NCBI GenBank assembly: GCA_020721805.1
Contig: DYMB01000001.1
Location: 107,261-171,260 of the forward strand
Source: Acetofilamentum sp.
Lineage (GTDB): Bacteria; Hydrothermota; 32-111
Reading direction: 5' to 3'
Length of the DNA stretch: 64,000 nt
Made by a program: the position numbers and the translations under genes. Position 1 is the first letter of the stretch. Each line of letters starts with the position of its first letter. This document shows, in pieces, positions 33,645-42,900 of the stretch. The notes beneath the pieces were generated by a model, which did not search any database, was not told where the DNA came from, and was given only the letters and a program-made list of their open reading frames with translations.

Positions 33645-34712
33645 ATGGATAAAATATATGGTGTCATACTTGCTGGAGGAAAAGGCGAGAGGTTCTGGCC
33701 AAGATCAAAAAAATCGAAACCAAAACAACTCCTTCCGATAATTTCAAAAAAGAGTATGATAGAGGAGACTTTTACAAGATTGAATTCTTTTATAGATAAG
33801 AATAATATATATGTAGTAACAACAGAGAGTTTAAAAGAACCCATCGAGTCTTTCTCTCTTTTTGAAAAAGAGAACATAATATATGAGCCTTTTGGTAAAA
33901 ATACTGCTCTCGCAATAGGACTTAGTGCTATAAGGTTGAAACATCTTGACAGAGATTCTTTGATGCTCGTTTGTCCAGCGGATCATAACATATTCCCTGA
34001 TAGGGAGTTTCAAAACACCATACATATTGGTTTGGAATATGCACTTAAAGGTAATCTGGTAACATTCGGTATAACACCAACAAGACCAGATGAAGGTTAT
34101 GGTTATATCGAGATAGGCGAGGAACTTTTGCAGGAAAGAGTTTACAGGATAAGATCTTTTAAAGAAAAACCCAATGTTAAGAGAGCTATATCCTATCTTA
34201 AAAAGGGAAACACACTCTGGAACAGCGGAATTTTTTTATGGAAGGTTGAAACACTTCTAAAATCAATAGAAAAATATTTACCTGAAATGTATAAAGAACT
34301 CGTAGAATATGAAAAACATATTAAACTTGAAGATGAAAAAGAACATTTATTGAAACTTTATCAGAATGCTCCATCAACATCTATAGATTTTGGAATTATG
34401 GAACGGGCAGAAAACATAGTAATAGTGAGAGCTCTGTTCAACTGGGACGATGTCGGAGATTGGAATGCTTTGGAGAGGATAAAAAATAAAGATAAGGAAG
34501 GAAATATAATTGAAGGTGAGGTTGTAGCGTTAAATTCTAAAAACAATATAGTGATTTCAGAGTTTGGAATTGTAACTCTAATTGGAATATCAAATCTTGT
34601 AGTTGTTAAGACTGAAAAAGAAATTTTAATCTGTAAGAAAAATGAAACTGGTGAAATAAAGAATCTTTTAAAAATTCTTGAAAACGATGAAAAGTTTGAA
34701 AAATATCTATAA
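33645..34712 (+). CDS. manC: Mannose-1-phosphate guanylyltransferase
   Basis: A 355-residue nucleotidyltransferase making GDP-mannose. Signature GVILAGGKGERFWPRSKK, then PKQLLPI, CPADHNIFPD, GYGYIEIGEE, FKEKPNV, WNSGIFLWK, and SIDFGIMERAENI with the W-DDVGDWNAL motif. It is the monofunctional form without the isomerase cupin. ATG 33645 follows AAAAAGG; an upstream TTG (33609) lies between the promoter boxes and is rejected. GDP-mannose would feed the glycosyltransferases elsewhere in the window. Confidence 0.93.
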   Translation: MDKIYGVILAGGKGERFWPRSKKSKPKQLLPIISKKSMIEETFTRLNSFIDKNNIYVVTTESLKEPIESFSLFEKENIIYEPFGKNTALAIGLSAIRLKHLDRDSLMLVCPADHNIFPDREFQNTIHIGLEYALKGNLVTFGITPTRPDEGYGYIEIGEELLQERVYRIRSFKEKPNVKRAISYLKKGNTLWNSGIFLWKVETLLKSIEKYLPEMYKELVEYEKHIKLEDEKEHLLKLYQNAPSTSIDFGIMERAENIVIVRALFNWDDVGDWNALERIKNKDKEGNIIEGEVVALNSKNNIVISEFGIVTLIGISNLVVVKTEKEILICKKNETGEIKNLLKILENDEKFEKYL

Positions 34713-34721
34713 GGAGGAATA

Positions 34722-35153
34722 ATGTTGAGAAAAAGTATTATAATCTTTTCATTTTTTATTTTGATTTTTGCCGCATGCACAAAAAAATCTAAAACGGCGG
34801 AGCCTGTAACACAACCACAGGTTGTAACTATTGAAGAGGAACCACAGGTAAAAGAAGAGCAGCCAAAACTTGAAGTTATTGAGGAACAACCAACCGAAAC
34901 TAATGTCCAAAAAACAACAACTGACACTCTGGTAGAATATAAAGTCCAAATTTTTGCAACATATGATGAAACTAAAGCATATAAGGTAAGAGATGAAGCC
35001 AAACCTAAATTTACAGAGGATGTTTATGTTGAATATATACCACCATACTATAAGGTTAGAATAGGGCATTTTAAAACAAAAGAGGAGTCGGATAATTTTA
35101 GAAATCTGGTAAGAGATAAAGGTTACTCTGATGCTTTTACAGTTGTCCCATGA
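34722..35153 (+). CDS. SPOR-domain lipoprotein
   Basis: A 143-residue protein with lipobox FAAC (Cys19), a Pro/Glu/Gln-rich linker (about 25-70) and a C-terminal SPOR domain (about 75-143: YKVQIFATYDETKAY, YVEYIPPYYKVRIGHFKTKE). SPOR domains bind denuded peptidoglycan glycan at division sites. GGAGGAA site directly before ATG. Confidence 0.88.
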   Translation: MLRKSIIIFSFFILIFAACTKKSKTAEPVTQPQVVTIEEEPQVKEEQPKLEVIEEQPTETNVQKTTTDTLVEYKVQIFATYDETKAYKVRDEAKPKFTEDVYVEYIPPYYKVRIGHFKTKEESDNFRNLVRDKGYSDAFTVVP

Positions 35154-35159
35154 GATCCC

Positions 35160-35768
35160 ATGAGAGAATATAAAATTTTTTTTGCTACCCATAATCTTGA
35201 CAAAAAAAGAGAAATTGAGTATATTTTAACTTCAAAAAATATAAATGTTCTTTACATAGATGATTTTCCAGGTTATCCTAAAGTTGAGGAGACATCTGAT
35301 ACACTTGAAGGAAATTCTCTTATAAAATCAGAGAATGGATTTTTTTTTACAGGTATTGATACTTTTGCAGAGGATACAGGGCTTTTTGTTGATTCTTTGA
35401 ATCAAGAACCTGGTGTCTTAACGGCGAGGTTTGCCGGAAAAGATGCAACCTATAGGGATAACTATCTTTTATTATTAAAAAGAATGGAAAATTTTAGGGA
35501 TGAGGAAAGAAAAGCCTATTTTAAAACTGTTATTTCCTTTAAGACTAAGAAGTATGTAAAATACTTTGAAGGGGTATGTTCAGGTAAGATTTCAACAAAG
35601 CCTATTGGTGAAAACGGCTTTGGATACGATCCTGTTTTTATCCCTGATGGTTTTGATAAAACTTTTGCACAACTTGATAAAGAGACAAAGAATAAGATCT
35701 CACACAGATCGAAAGCTTTAGAAAAATTTACAGATTTTTTAATGAAAGAATATCTTATCGGGGCATAG
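35160..35768 (+). CDS. rdgB: XTP/dITP diphosphatase (RdgB/HAM1)
   Basis: A 202-residue Maf/HAM1 pyrophosphatase removing deaminated purine nucleotides. Motifs: FFATHNLDKKREIEYIL (T/SHNxxK), DTFAEDTGLFVDSLNQ, PGVLTARFAG, NGFGYDPVFIPDG, KNKISHRSKALEKF. Unusually its stop codon lies inside the first nine bases of tRNA-Pro, so the mRNA and tRNA share sequence. Confidence 0.95.
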   Translation: MREYKIFFATHNLDKKREIEYILTSKNINVLYIDDFPGYPKVEETSDTLEGNSLIKSENGFFFTGIDTFAEDTGLFVDSLNQEPGVLTARFAGKDATYRDNYLLLLKRMENFRDEERKAYFKTVISFKTKKYVKYFEGVCSGKISTKPIGENGFGYDPVFIPDGFDKTFAQLDKETKNKISHRSKALEKFTDFLMKEYLIGA

Positions 35769-35834
35769 CGCAGTCCGGTTTAGCGCGCCTGTTTTGGGAG
35801 CAGGAAGTCGCTGGTTCAAATCCAGCTGCCCCGA
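35760..35834 (+). tRNA. tRNA-Pro (anticodon TGG)
   Basis: Acceptor CGGGGCA pairs with TGCCCCG; anticodon loop TTTGGGA in a CCTGT/GCAGG stem; T-arm GCTGG TTCAAAT CCAGC; discriminator A at 35834. CCA not encoded. The 5' nine bases are shared with rdgB. Confidence 0.95.
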
Positions 35835-35840
35835 TTTTTT

Positions 35841-35918
35841 GGTGAGTGTAGTTCAATTGGTTAGAGCTCTGGATTGTGGTTCCAGCTGTTGGGGGTTCGA
35901 GTCCCCTCACTCACCCCA
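35841..35918 (+). tRNA. tRNA-His (anticodon GTG)
   Basis: Extra 5' G (35841) typical of tRNA-His, acceptor GTGAGTG/CACTCAC, anticodon loop TTGTGGT, T-loop TTCGAGT, discriminator C at 35915 followed by an encoded CCA (35916-35918). Confidence 0.95.
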
Positions 35919-35922
35919 CCAA

Positions 35923-35996
35923 GCGCCTGTAGCTCAATTGGATAGAGCAACGGATTTCTAATCCGTAGGTTACAGGTTCGATTCCTGTCAGGCGCA
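35923..35996 (+). tRNA. tRNA-Arg (anticodon TCT)
   Basis: Acceptor GCGCCTG/CAGGCGC, anticodon loop TTTCTAA in CGGAT... stem, T-arm ACAGG TTCGATT CCTGT, discriminator A. Reads AGA, one of the commonest arginine codons in this window. CCA not encoded. Confidence 0.95.
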
Positions 35997-36008
35997 TTTT
36001 TATTTAAT

Positions 36009-36081
<73 letters not shown>

Positions 36082-36084
36082 AAA

Positions 36085-37344
36085 TTATTTTAGTTTGGAA
36101 ATTTCCCCTGAAAAAAGATTTATAAGAACATCGTTATCAGGAGTTGAATCAACAAGCAAATTTTTAAACATATCTTTTTTTAGATACATTATAAATTTTG
36201 CTTTTATTGAAAAATCTTTTGTTTTGAAAAAATTTTCTGGCATCGTTTCATCACCACAATAGTGTGATACCATAGAAAAGGAGATTTTTTTAGCGAGAAT
36301 ATCAGATTCTTTCTGGGAAATCTTAAGCCCTCTTATTATTCTGAATGCTATATTATATATGCCTGTTTGAGTATAATTCTTTGAATAAAAATATGTTGCA
36401 GAATCTTTTAAAAGAGAATATGTTCTTATTTTCACAAAAGTATCGTTTTCAAATTCAACTATCCTGTAAGGTGATGGAAAGGTAACCGGAGAACCTGTTT
36501 CAATATCAAATATGAATCTATCATTTATTTTTTTTCTGCTTATATCGTTTGCGTGAAAATGACCTGTGAAAATAAGATTTACATTGTATTTTGAAAGAAT
36601 CTTTAAAAGTTGTAAATTGTTCTGCAGCACATATTGGGGATATCCTTTCTTCTGTCCTTTAAAATGTTCAATAATATTGTGATGGATCATTACTATAAAT
36701 TTTTTATCTTTTAAAATTTCAAGATTTTTTTCAAGCCATATTAAACTTTTTTTATCGATCTTTCCCCAAACCGTTGAAGGATTCTTCTCATCATTTAAAA
36801 AATACTGACAGCCATCCAGACCTATAAGAAAAAGATCCTGGGTTATTTTTTGAATATAACTTAAAGAGTTATCATCTTTTGAAAAATAGTTTGAATAACC
36901 AAAATCTTTATATAGGTTTTCAAAATCCTTCTTTTGAATAGTTTCAACCCTTACCATACTATCTTCATAATACCTATATGCATCAAAATTGTTTATATCA
37001 TGGTTTCCCGGAATAACGAAAATTTTTATTCCCTTTTTAAAAATATCTGAAGTTTTTTCAATAAAAAGTTTATGGTTTATCAATTCACCATCTTTGGTTA
37101 TATCTCCTGTAACAAGTATAAAATCTATAGTTTCATTCTGAATATCTTTTAAAAAATTATCAAACAAAATTGAACTTTCCTTTAAAAGTTTTCGATCATT
37201 TTCAATGTAATAGTTAAATTTTGAACCTCTTATTCCTAAGATCGTATCATAAAGATGAATATCTGAAATTATGGCAAATCTTAAATTTTTTCCATATGAG
37301 AGGATAAAAATGAAAATAAAAAAGAATGATAAAAATTTTTTCAT
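36085..37344 (-). CDS. Secreted calcineurin-like metallophosphoesterase
   Basis: A 419-residue protein with a signal peptide and the metal-binding motifs AIISDIHLYD, VTGDITKDGE, VIPGNHDINN, VMIHHNI and TGHFHAND in order, so all metal ligands of the family are present. Its location outside the inner membrane suggests phosphate scavenging or envelope nucleotide hydrolysis; substrate unknown. Four-base overlap with the repeat protein upstream. Confidence 0.9.
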   Translation of the reverse strand: MKKFLSFFFIFIFILSYGKNLRFAIISDIHLYDTILGIRGSKFNYYIENDRKLLKESSILFDNFLKDIQNETIDFILVTGDITKDGELINHKLFIEKTSDIFKKGIKIFVIPGNHDINNFDAYRYYEDSMVRVETIQKKDFENLYKDFGYSNYFSKDDNSLSYIQKITQDLFLIGLDGCQYFLNDEKNPSTVWGKIDKKSLIWLEKNLEILKDKKFIVMIHHNIIEHFKGQKKGYPQYVLQNNLQLLKILSKYNVNLIFTGHFHANDISRKKINDRFIFDIETGSPVTFPSPYRIVEFENDTFVKIRTYSLLKDSATYFYSKNYTQTGIYNIAFRIIRGLKISQKESDILAKKISFSMVSHYCGDETMPENFFKTKDFSIKAKFIMYLKKDMFKNLLVDSTPDNDVLINLFSGEISKLK

Positions 37345-37694
37345 ATAAGAGATATAAATCCAAAGACTACAAGTACACCGATCAAACCTTTATCAAGATT
37401 GTTATATATATATCCTATTGTGTTATGTGTTGGATCTTCTATCCTGTCTGAAAGAATATATGCTAAAACCGAGTATGTCGAATCCAGAATTGTATCATTT
37501 TCAAAATAGGCTATAGGTGTTCCCGAAGAGTCCTCATACCTGTTATAGTGGAAATATCCAACAATATTTTTATATGCATCGAGTATTCTATCACTTTCAA
37601 TAAATCCTATCTGTGTTCCAGAACTATCCTCAATAACATTATCATGTATATAGCCTACAATGTTGTATGATGAATCGTAAATTTTTGTAAGCAA
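37341..37694 (-). CDS. Six-fold 16-residue beta-repeat protein with C-terminal membrane helix
   Basis: A 117-residue protein. After MLTKIY come six uninterrupted repeats of exactly 16 residues, each beginning with Asp: DSSYNIVGYIHDNVIE, DSSGTQIGFIESDRIL, DAYKNIVGYFHYNRYE, DSSGTPIAYFENDTIL, DSTYSVLAYILSDRIE, DPTHNTIGYIYNNLDK. The consensus D-S-x3-IGYI-x2-DRIE resembles the short beta-hairpin repeats of beta-flower proteins. A hydrophobic tail (GLIGVLVVFGFISLI) ends it. TTG start with AGAGG upstream. Function unknown. Confidence 0.75.
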   Translation of the reverse strand: MLTKIYDSSYNIVGYIHDNVIEDSSGTQIGFIESDRILDAYKNIVGYFHYNRYEDSSGTPIAYFENDTILDSTYSVLAYILSDRIEDPTHNTIGYIYNNLDKGLIGVLVVFGFISLI

Positions 37695-37782
37695 AAAACC
37701 TCTTTTTTTATTTAAAAATTGTAGAGAGTTGAGCCATTATGGCTGCTCCATACAGCATATAAACTGGTATGAATATTGCCAT

Positions 37783-38157
37783 TTAAAGAACGGATGAAAT
37801 ACAACCACCTATAAAAGCACTTGTAGCCCTCTTCGTTTTGACTGAAGATGAATATCCTTCTTTAAAACCTTTTATATAATCTTCACCTTTTGTCGTTGAA
37901 ACATATGAAGTTGAAGGTTCCATAAGGTATCCAATAAGTGTTGAGCCAAGGCATCCAAGAGCACCAAGAAAACAGGTTGATCCACATCCTAAAAGACCCC
38001 ACATTAGCATATTTTCGGTGGATGCTCTACTTTTTCCTTCTAAAAGTCCCTTTTCATAATCAGGGGTTGTATTCTGATCGGATTTTGTATCCTGAGCAAA
38101 GAGGAATAAATTTGTAATTAAATTGAATACAAGTAAAAAAATTAAATATTTTTTCAT
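37783..38157 (-). CDS. Small membrane protein with signal peptide, possibly truncated by an in-frame TAA
   Basis: A 124-residue protein: signal peptide (ending FLFAQ), a short acidic stretch, a Gly/Cys-rich hydrophobic segment (MLMWGLLGCGSTCFLGALGC), a basic/polar part (EDYIKGFKEGYSSSVKTKRA) and a hydrophobic end cut at GGCISSVL. Directly after the TAA the same frame continues MAIFIPVYMLYGAAIMAQ... for 25 codons (37782-37705), which would complete the last helix. No ribosome binding site precedes that ATG. Family not recognised. Own promoter; AAAGGAG sites before the start. Confidence 0.65.
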   Translation of the reverse strand: MKKYLIFLLVFNLITNLFLFAQDTKSDQNTTPDYEKGLLEGKSRASTENMLMWGLLGCGSTCFLGALGCLGSTLIGYLMEPSTSYVSTTKGEDYIKGFKEGYSSSVKTKRATSAFIGGCISSVL

Positions 38158-38184
38158 TTTATCTCCTTTTACTCCTTTTAGAAT

Positions 38185-38212
38185 ATTATATTTTTTCTAT
38201 TCTATAAGTCAA
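38185..38212 (-). promoter_or_regulatory. Promoter for the 38157-36085 minus-strand genes
   Basis: Minus strand TTGACT (38212-38207), 16-base spacer, TATAAT (38190-38185). Confidence 0.75.
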
Positions 38213-38220
38213 TTTAAATA

Positions 38221-38248
38221 TTGAAAAATTTTTTTATTAAACTATACT
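38221..38248 (+). promoter_or_regulatory. Promoter of the malic enzyme gene, leaderless arrangement
   Basis: TTGAAA (38221-38226), 16-base spacer, TATACT (38243-38248). The ATG at 38256 is seven bases after the -10 and lacks a ribosome binding site. Back-to-back with the promoter at 38185-38212. Confidence 0.65.
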
Positions 38249-38255
38249 AAGATTT

Positions 38256-39518
38256 ATGAAAAATTTGTTAAAGAAAAAATCGTTAAAATATCATTCCCTT
38301 CCCACTCCCGGTAAAATAGAGATCAACTTAAAAAAGAGTTGTAACAACAAAGATGAATTATCTTTAGCCTATACGCCCGGGGTAGCATTTCCTTCCTTGG
38401 AGATATTTAAAAAGAGAGATCTTTCATTCAAATATACCAACAGAAAGAATCTTGTTGGTGTTATTTCAAATGGAACAGCGGTTCTTGGTCTTGGGGATAT
38501 CGGCTCCTGTGCCTCAAAACCGGTAATGGAAGGGAAATCTGTACTTTTTAAAAAATTTGCGTTCATAGATGCCTACGATATCGAGATAGAGGAAAAGGAT
38601 CCGGATAGATTTGTCAGTATAGTTAAATCACTTGAACCGACATTCGGAGGAATAAATCTTGAGGATATTAAAGGACCTGAATGTTTTTATATAGAAGAGA
38701 GGTTGAAAGAGATTATGGAGATTCCGGTATTCCATGACGATCAGCATGGAACAGCGGTTATAGCAACAGCCGGGCTTATTAACGCTTGTGAATTGGTAAA
38801 CAAAAATATTGGTGATTTAAAAATAGTTGTTTTTGGTGCTGGTGCTGCTGCTATACCTGTATTGAAAATGTTTTTGATGATGGGTGCGGATATAAAAAAG
38901 ATTTTTGTATTCGATAAGTATGGTATGCTACATGAGAAAAGAAATGATTTAAACGATTACAATAGAATTTTTGCCAGAGGTAAAAAAGAAGTTAAGATAA
39001 AAGAGATTATGGAAGGTGCTGATATGTTTTTAGGCCTTTCCATAAAGGGTGTTTTTAAAAAAGATATGTTAAAAAAAATGTCAAAGGATCCCATAGTCTT
39101 TGCACTCGCAAATCCTATTCCCGAGATAGATTTTTTTGAGGCGAAAAAAGTTAGAAAGGATATTGTGATGGCAACAGGCAGATCAGATTATCCCAACCAG
39201 ATAAACAATGTTTTGGGTTTCCCATACATCTTTAGAGGTGTTCTTGATTGTGAGGCAAGAAAGATCACCGAAAAGATGAAACTTTCAGCATCACTTGTTC
39301 TTGCAAAAATAGCCAGAAAAAATGTTCCAGATTATATAAAAAAAATTTATAAACGGGATCTTAAATTTTCAAAAGATTATTTTATTCCAAAACCATTCGA
39401 TAGAAGAGTATTCGTGGAAGAATCTTACGAGGTTTTAAAAACTGCCATAGAAGAAAAGGTGAACAGGATAAAAGTTGATCCCGAATACTATAGGAGTAAG
39501 TTAAAAAAAATGATATGA
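38256..39518 (+). CDS. NAD(P)-dependent malic enzyme (short form)
   Basis: A 420-residue oxaloacetate-decarboxylating malate dehydrogenase making pyruvate and CO2 from malate. Motifs: [58 protein letters not shown], the Rossmann [14 protein letters not shown] and [22 protein letters not shown]. The C-terminal phosphotransacetylase domain of MaeB is absent. Coenzyme preference cannot be told by eye. Probably leaderless; overlaps the next gene by four bases. Confidence 0.93.
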   Translation: MKNLLKKKSLKYHSLPTPGKIEINLKKSCNNKDELSLAYTPGVAFPSLEIFKKRDLSFKYTNRKNLVGVISNGTAVLGLGDIGSCASKPVMEGKSVLFKKFAFIDAYDIEIEEKDPDRFVSIVKSLEPTFGGINLEDIKGPECFYIEERLKEIMEIPVFHDDQHGTAVIATAGLINACELVNKNIGDLKIVVFGAGAAAIPVLKMFLMMGADIKKIFVFDKYGMLHEKRNDLNDYNRIFARGKKEVKIKEIMEGADMFLGLSIKGVFKKDMLKKMSKDPIVFALANPIPEIDFFEAKKVRKDIVMATGRSDYPNQINNVLGFPYIFRGVLDCEARKITEKMKLSASLVLAKIARKNVPDYIKKIYKRDLKFSKDYFIPKPFDRRVFVEESYEVLKTAIEEKVNRIKVDPEYYRSKLKKMI

Positions 39519-39988
39519 AAAAAATAATCGTATTGTTGTTGGCTATTTTTTTAAACTGTGCTTATTTGAATCAGGTTAAGACTATTAAAGCGATAGGATA
39601 TCAACTCGATTCCGTTGAGTTTAAATCTTTTGATTTTACAGGTATAAATTTAACTCTCAATATCCTTCTTTTTAATCCAAACAAAGTTGATGTGACTATC
39701 GAAAAGATAATATACAAAATCATACACGATGAAAAAGTTATAGGTCAGGGGTTTTCTGAAAAGAGTTTTATTTTGAAAAAAAATTCAAATGGGATATATT
39801 CAACCAATTTAAAAGTTATGTTCAATATTTTTAATACAGATATTTTAAAAAAAATTGATGAAAAAAAATTTTTTGTTAACATTGATGGAGAAATTATTGT
39901 TAAAACAAAATATGGAGAAAACAGTTTTCCATTTAAATTTTCAAAGGATCTTTTTGATCAGTTAAATTTTTTAAAAAAAGGTAAATAG
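39515..39988 (+). CDS. LEA type 2 / WHy-domain lipoprotein
   Basis: A 157-residue protein with lipobox FLNC (Cys15) and a single WHy-like beta-sandwich (about 30-150) including FTGINLTLNILLFNPNKVDV, the FNPN motif typical of LEA14-like domains. Likely anchored in the periplasm; role unknown. Its 3' end overlaps the convergent 1009-residue gene by 18 bases. Confidence 0.8.
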   Translation: MKKIIVLLLAIFLNCAYLNQVKTIKAIGYQLDSVEFKSFDFTGINLTLNILLFNPNKVDVTIEKIIYKIIHDEKVIGQGFSEKSFILKKNSNGIYSTNLKVMFNIFNTDILKKIDEKKFFVNIDGEIIVKTKYGENSFPFKFSKDLFDQLNFLKKGK

Positions 39989-42900
39989 GGAAAAAAGAAT
40001 TCTCTGTCTGAAGGAGTTTCTGAAAGAATAATCCATAATATATGAAATGTTTGAATTAAAAATTTTACTGGAGTATGTAAAGGTTATGTTGTTTTCAAAA
40101 TATATTCCAGATGGAAGTTTATAGTTTATCGTAAGAGGCTGATCATTCCCTTTACTGTATATGGTATAGGAGGAGGTTGGTAAAAGTTTCAGATAAAAAT
40201 CTTTGATAATTTTCTTTTCAATCTGTGCTGTGAATTCGATTTTTTTTCCAGCTATGTCTGTTCTTTCCAGATCCTGATATTCATAATAACCGGAAAAATT
40301 TAAAATGGAAATGGAAAAATCATAGTTTTGTTGAAATCCATTCAAATCAAGTTTAAAGTTATAAGAATTGGAATTTATTCTGTATTCTCCAGAATTCTCG
40401 CTATCGGATTCAACACTATAGCGATAGAAAAGGTAAAAATCCATAACACTTTTATTTTTGATTCCAATATCGTAAAATATGTTGAAGAATGAAGAAAGAT
40501 CCTGTAAGTATCTTCTTTCAACTGATGATTTAAAGAATGGAGTTAAACTTTTTGGGATGATCTTTTCCATATTGAAATCAATTTTTAGAGAATATTCTTT
40601 TAAAAATTTTAAATCGGTTGTGTAAAAATTTTTCGAAAGATCCTGATAGTTTACTTTTAAGACTGTTTCAAAAGGGTTAAAATTCAAACTGAATTTTGCA
40701 TCTCTTTTTGATACAGGTTCGTCTGATTGAACGGTTTCTTCTATCAGTATGTAATCACCATAGATCTTATCGTAAATATATGTATTGGTTAAGCTATCAT
40801 AAACATACTCTCCGTTTCCCCTGCCAGCGTAAATGTATGTTTCAACAACTTTATAACTTGATAAGGAATTGATACTTCCATTAAAATTATACTCAAGGAT
40901 ATTCTTCAGATTATTTTTTAAATATGTATTTACAACAAATATGTTTTTTCGTAAACCCATATGATCCATAATGCGGAGTTCACCTGACAATGAAAAACTC
41001 AAAATACTATTTTCAATTTTGTTATATTCTAATCTGTAGGAATCAAAATTTTTAGATAAAAGAGAATCGTTAAAACCATTTTCATTTTTATATTCAAAAA
41101 GAAATGTTTTTGCAGGGGTGAAACATCTTATTCCTCTTCTAAAAAAATCGAACTCTTTTTTTTCATCTTCAAGGAAAAGAGCAAAATTTAAATATTTGAA
41201 AAATCTTGTTAACTCCAATCCTTTTCGTTCATAGTAAACAAAATCCTTCAAAAAGATTTTAAGATAGGATATATTTGATGAAAAATTAAAGATTGTATCA
41301 CCGTTAACCAGAAAATCAAACATATTCAATGAATCGTTCAGTCTGAAAGAAAAATTTGACTTGAAAAAATTTTCAATAGAAGGATTGATTTTGAATTTGA
41401 CTTCTCTGAAAGGTATTTTAATTATAGTATCAGAATATAAAATATCATAATTTTTTTTATAATTCCATTTTGTTGTTAGAAGAGTATCATTCTGTTTAAA
41501 AGTAAAACTAAATTTTGAAGAGAGAGTTTTAAAATAAAAATCTTTTGTCTCATATGAAAAAAGATATGAAATATCATTTTTAAAATTTGAGTTTATCGAA
41601 TATCTGTTGAATTTGTAAAAACCCGTTAAAAGTTCAAATTCACTTTTCCCAACCACAGAATTGTTTGTCAGGGATATATCCAACAGATGGTAAAGAAAAG
41701 GGAGTTCGATTCTTTTGTACGGGGTATAGTTCCCGTTATTTTGACCCGCATATATGAAAGAATATGTTGATGGTATATATATATAATCACCATTTCCAAA
41801 ACCTACATAATAGAATTCTACCTTGTAATCTCCCTCTTTTTCACCTTTATAAACAAAAATCGAGTCATCGAGTATATAATCTCCTTCGTTATTTCCAACA
41901 TATTCAAATCCGGGAATATTAACATAGGATGAATCGTTTCCAGCATTTGAGATTTTTTCCATTATATTTTTATCGTATACATTTGTTGCCTCATTCGCAT
42001 AATATATCTTAAAACTTTTAGAATTATCTCCCAACAGGATATGATAACCTGTGTTGAGTGAAAACTGTTCAAACTGCTGAAACTCTACATAGATATAACT
42101 GTTTCCATCAACTATTCTTTTGTTTGTAAATGTTATGGTTCCAGAATAATAATCCATAGTATAATCTTTATCCTCCCCGTTTTGAAGTTGTTCACCGTTG
42201 AGATAGACTCTCTCACTCTTTGGTGTTATTGTATAGTCAAAAACATTTCTCTGATCCGTCAGATTATATGGTCCCTGAACTCCATCAAAACAGAAGAAAG
42301 ATTTTGATTTGATATTACCTTTTTGTGCAGAGTAAACAAAGAATAAAGGATAGGATACTATTTTTGAATTAAAACCTATGCCAAATATATTCTGTTTTAT
42401 ATCCAAAAATTTTGACCAATTAAAAGAAAAGAATGAGTTTCCTAAAAAAAAACGGGTTCCATTTTTATTGTTTAAAGAAAAATCTAAATTTTCTATCTGA
42501 TAAACTGGCATATTTATACCTTTCTGGTTTGATGAAGAGTTGTCTACAAGTTCTCCCTCTATATACCAGAATGAATCTATATCTCCTTTTATATTTATCC
42601 GTGTACTCTGATCAACCTTTAAAAAATTTTTTTCAGATTGAACTGTGAATCCCTGTGTTCCAGAAAAAAGTATATTTTCTTTAGTATTTTCTTTTTGGGG
42701 TGATATATCCTCAAATGGCCTATCTTTTAGGTTATATTTGAAATTTTTTATATTGATGGTGCTATCAGATATTTGATAAAAAATTGAAACATCGAAGAAA
42801 CTTTTTTTGAAATATATTGTTTTCCCATCGAACGAATAATCATGATCCTTTGTTAACAATATTTTTTCAGAATATATCTGAATAGAGTTTTTGTAAACCG

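Noticed and set aside
34361-35192. Minus-strand frames opposite manC and the SPOR lipoprotein gene
   Set aside because: Low-complexity shadows of the real plus-strand genes with no start signals.
37695-37782. A separate small gene between the two minus-strand ORFs
   Set aside because: The 25-codon frame after the TAA has no ribosome binding site; more likely the lost tail of the upstream protein.
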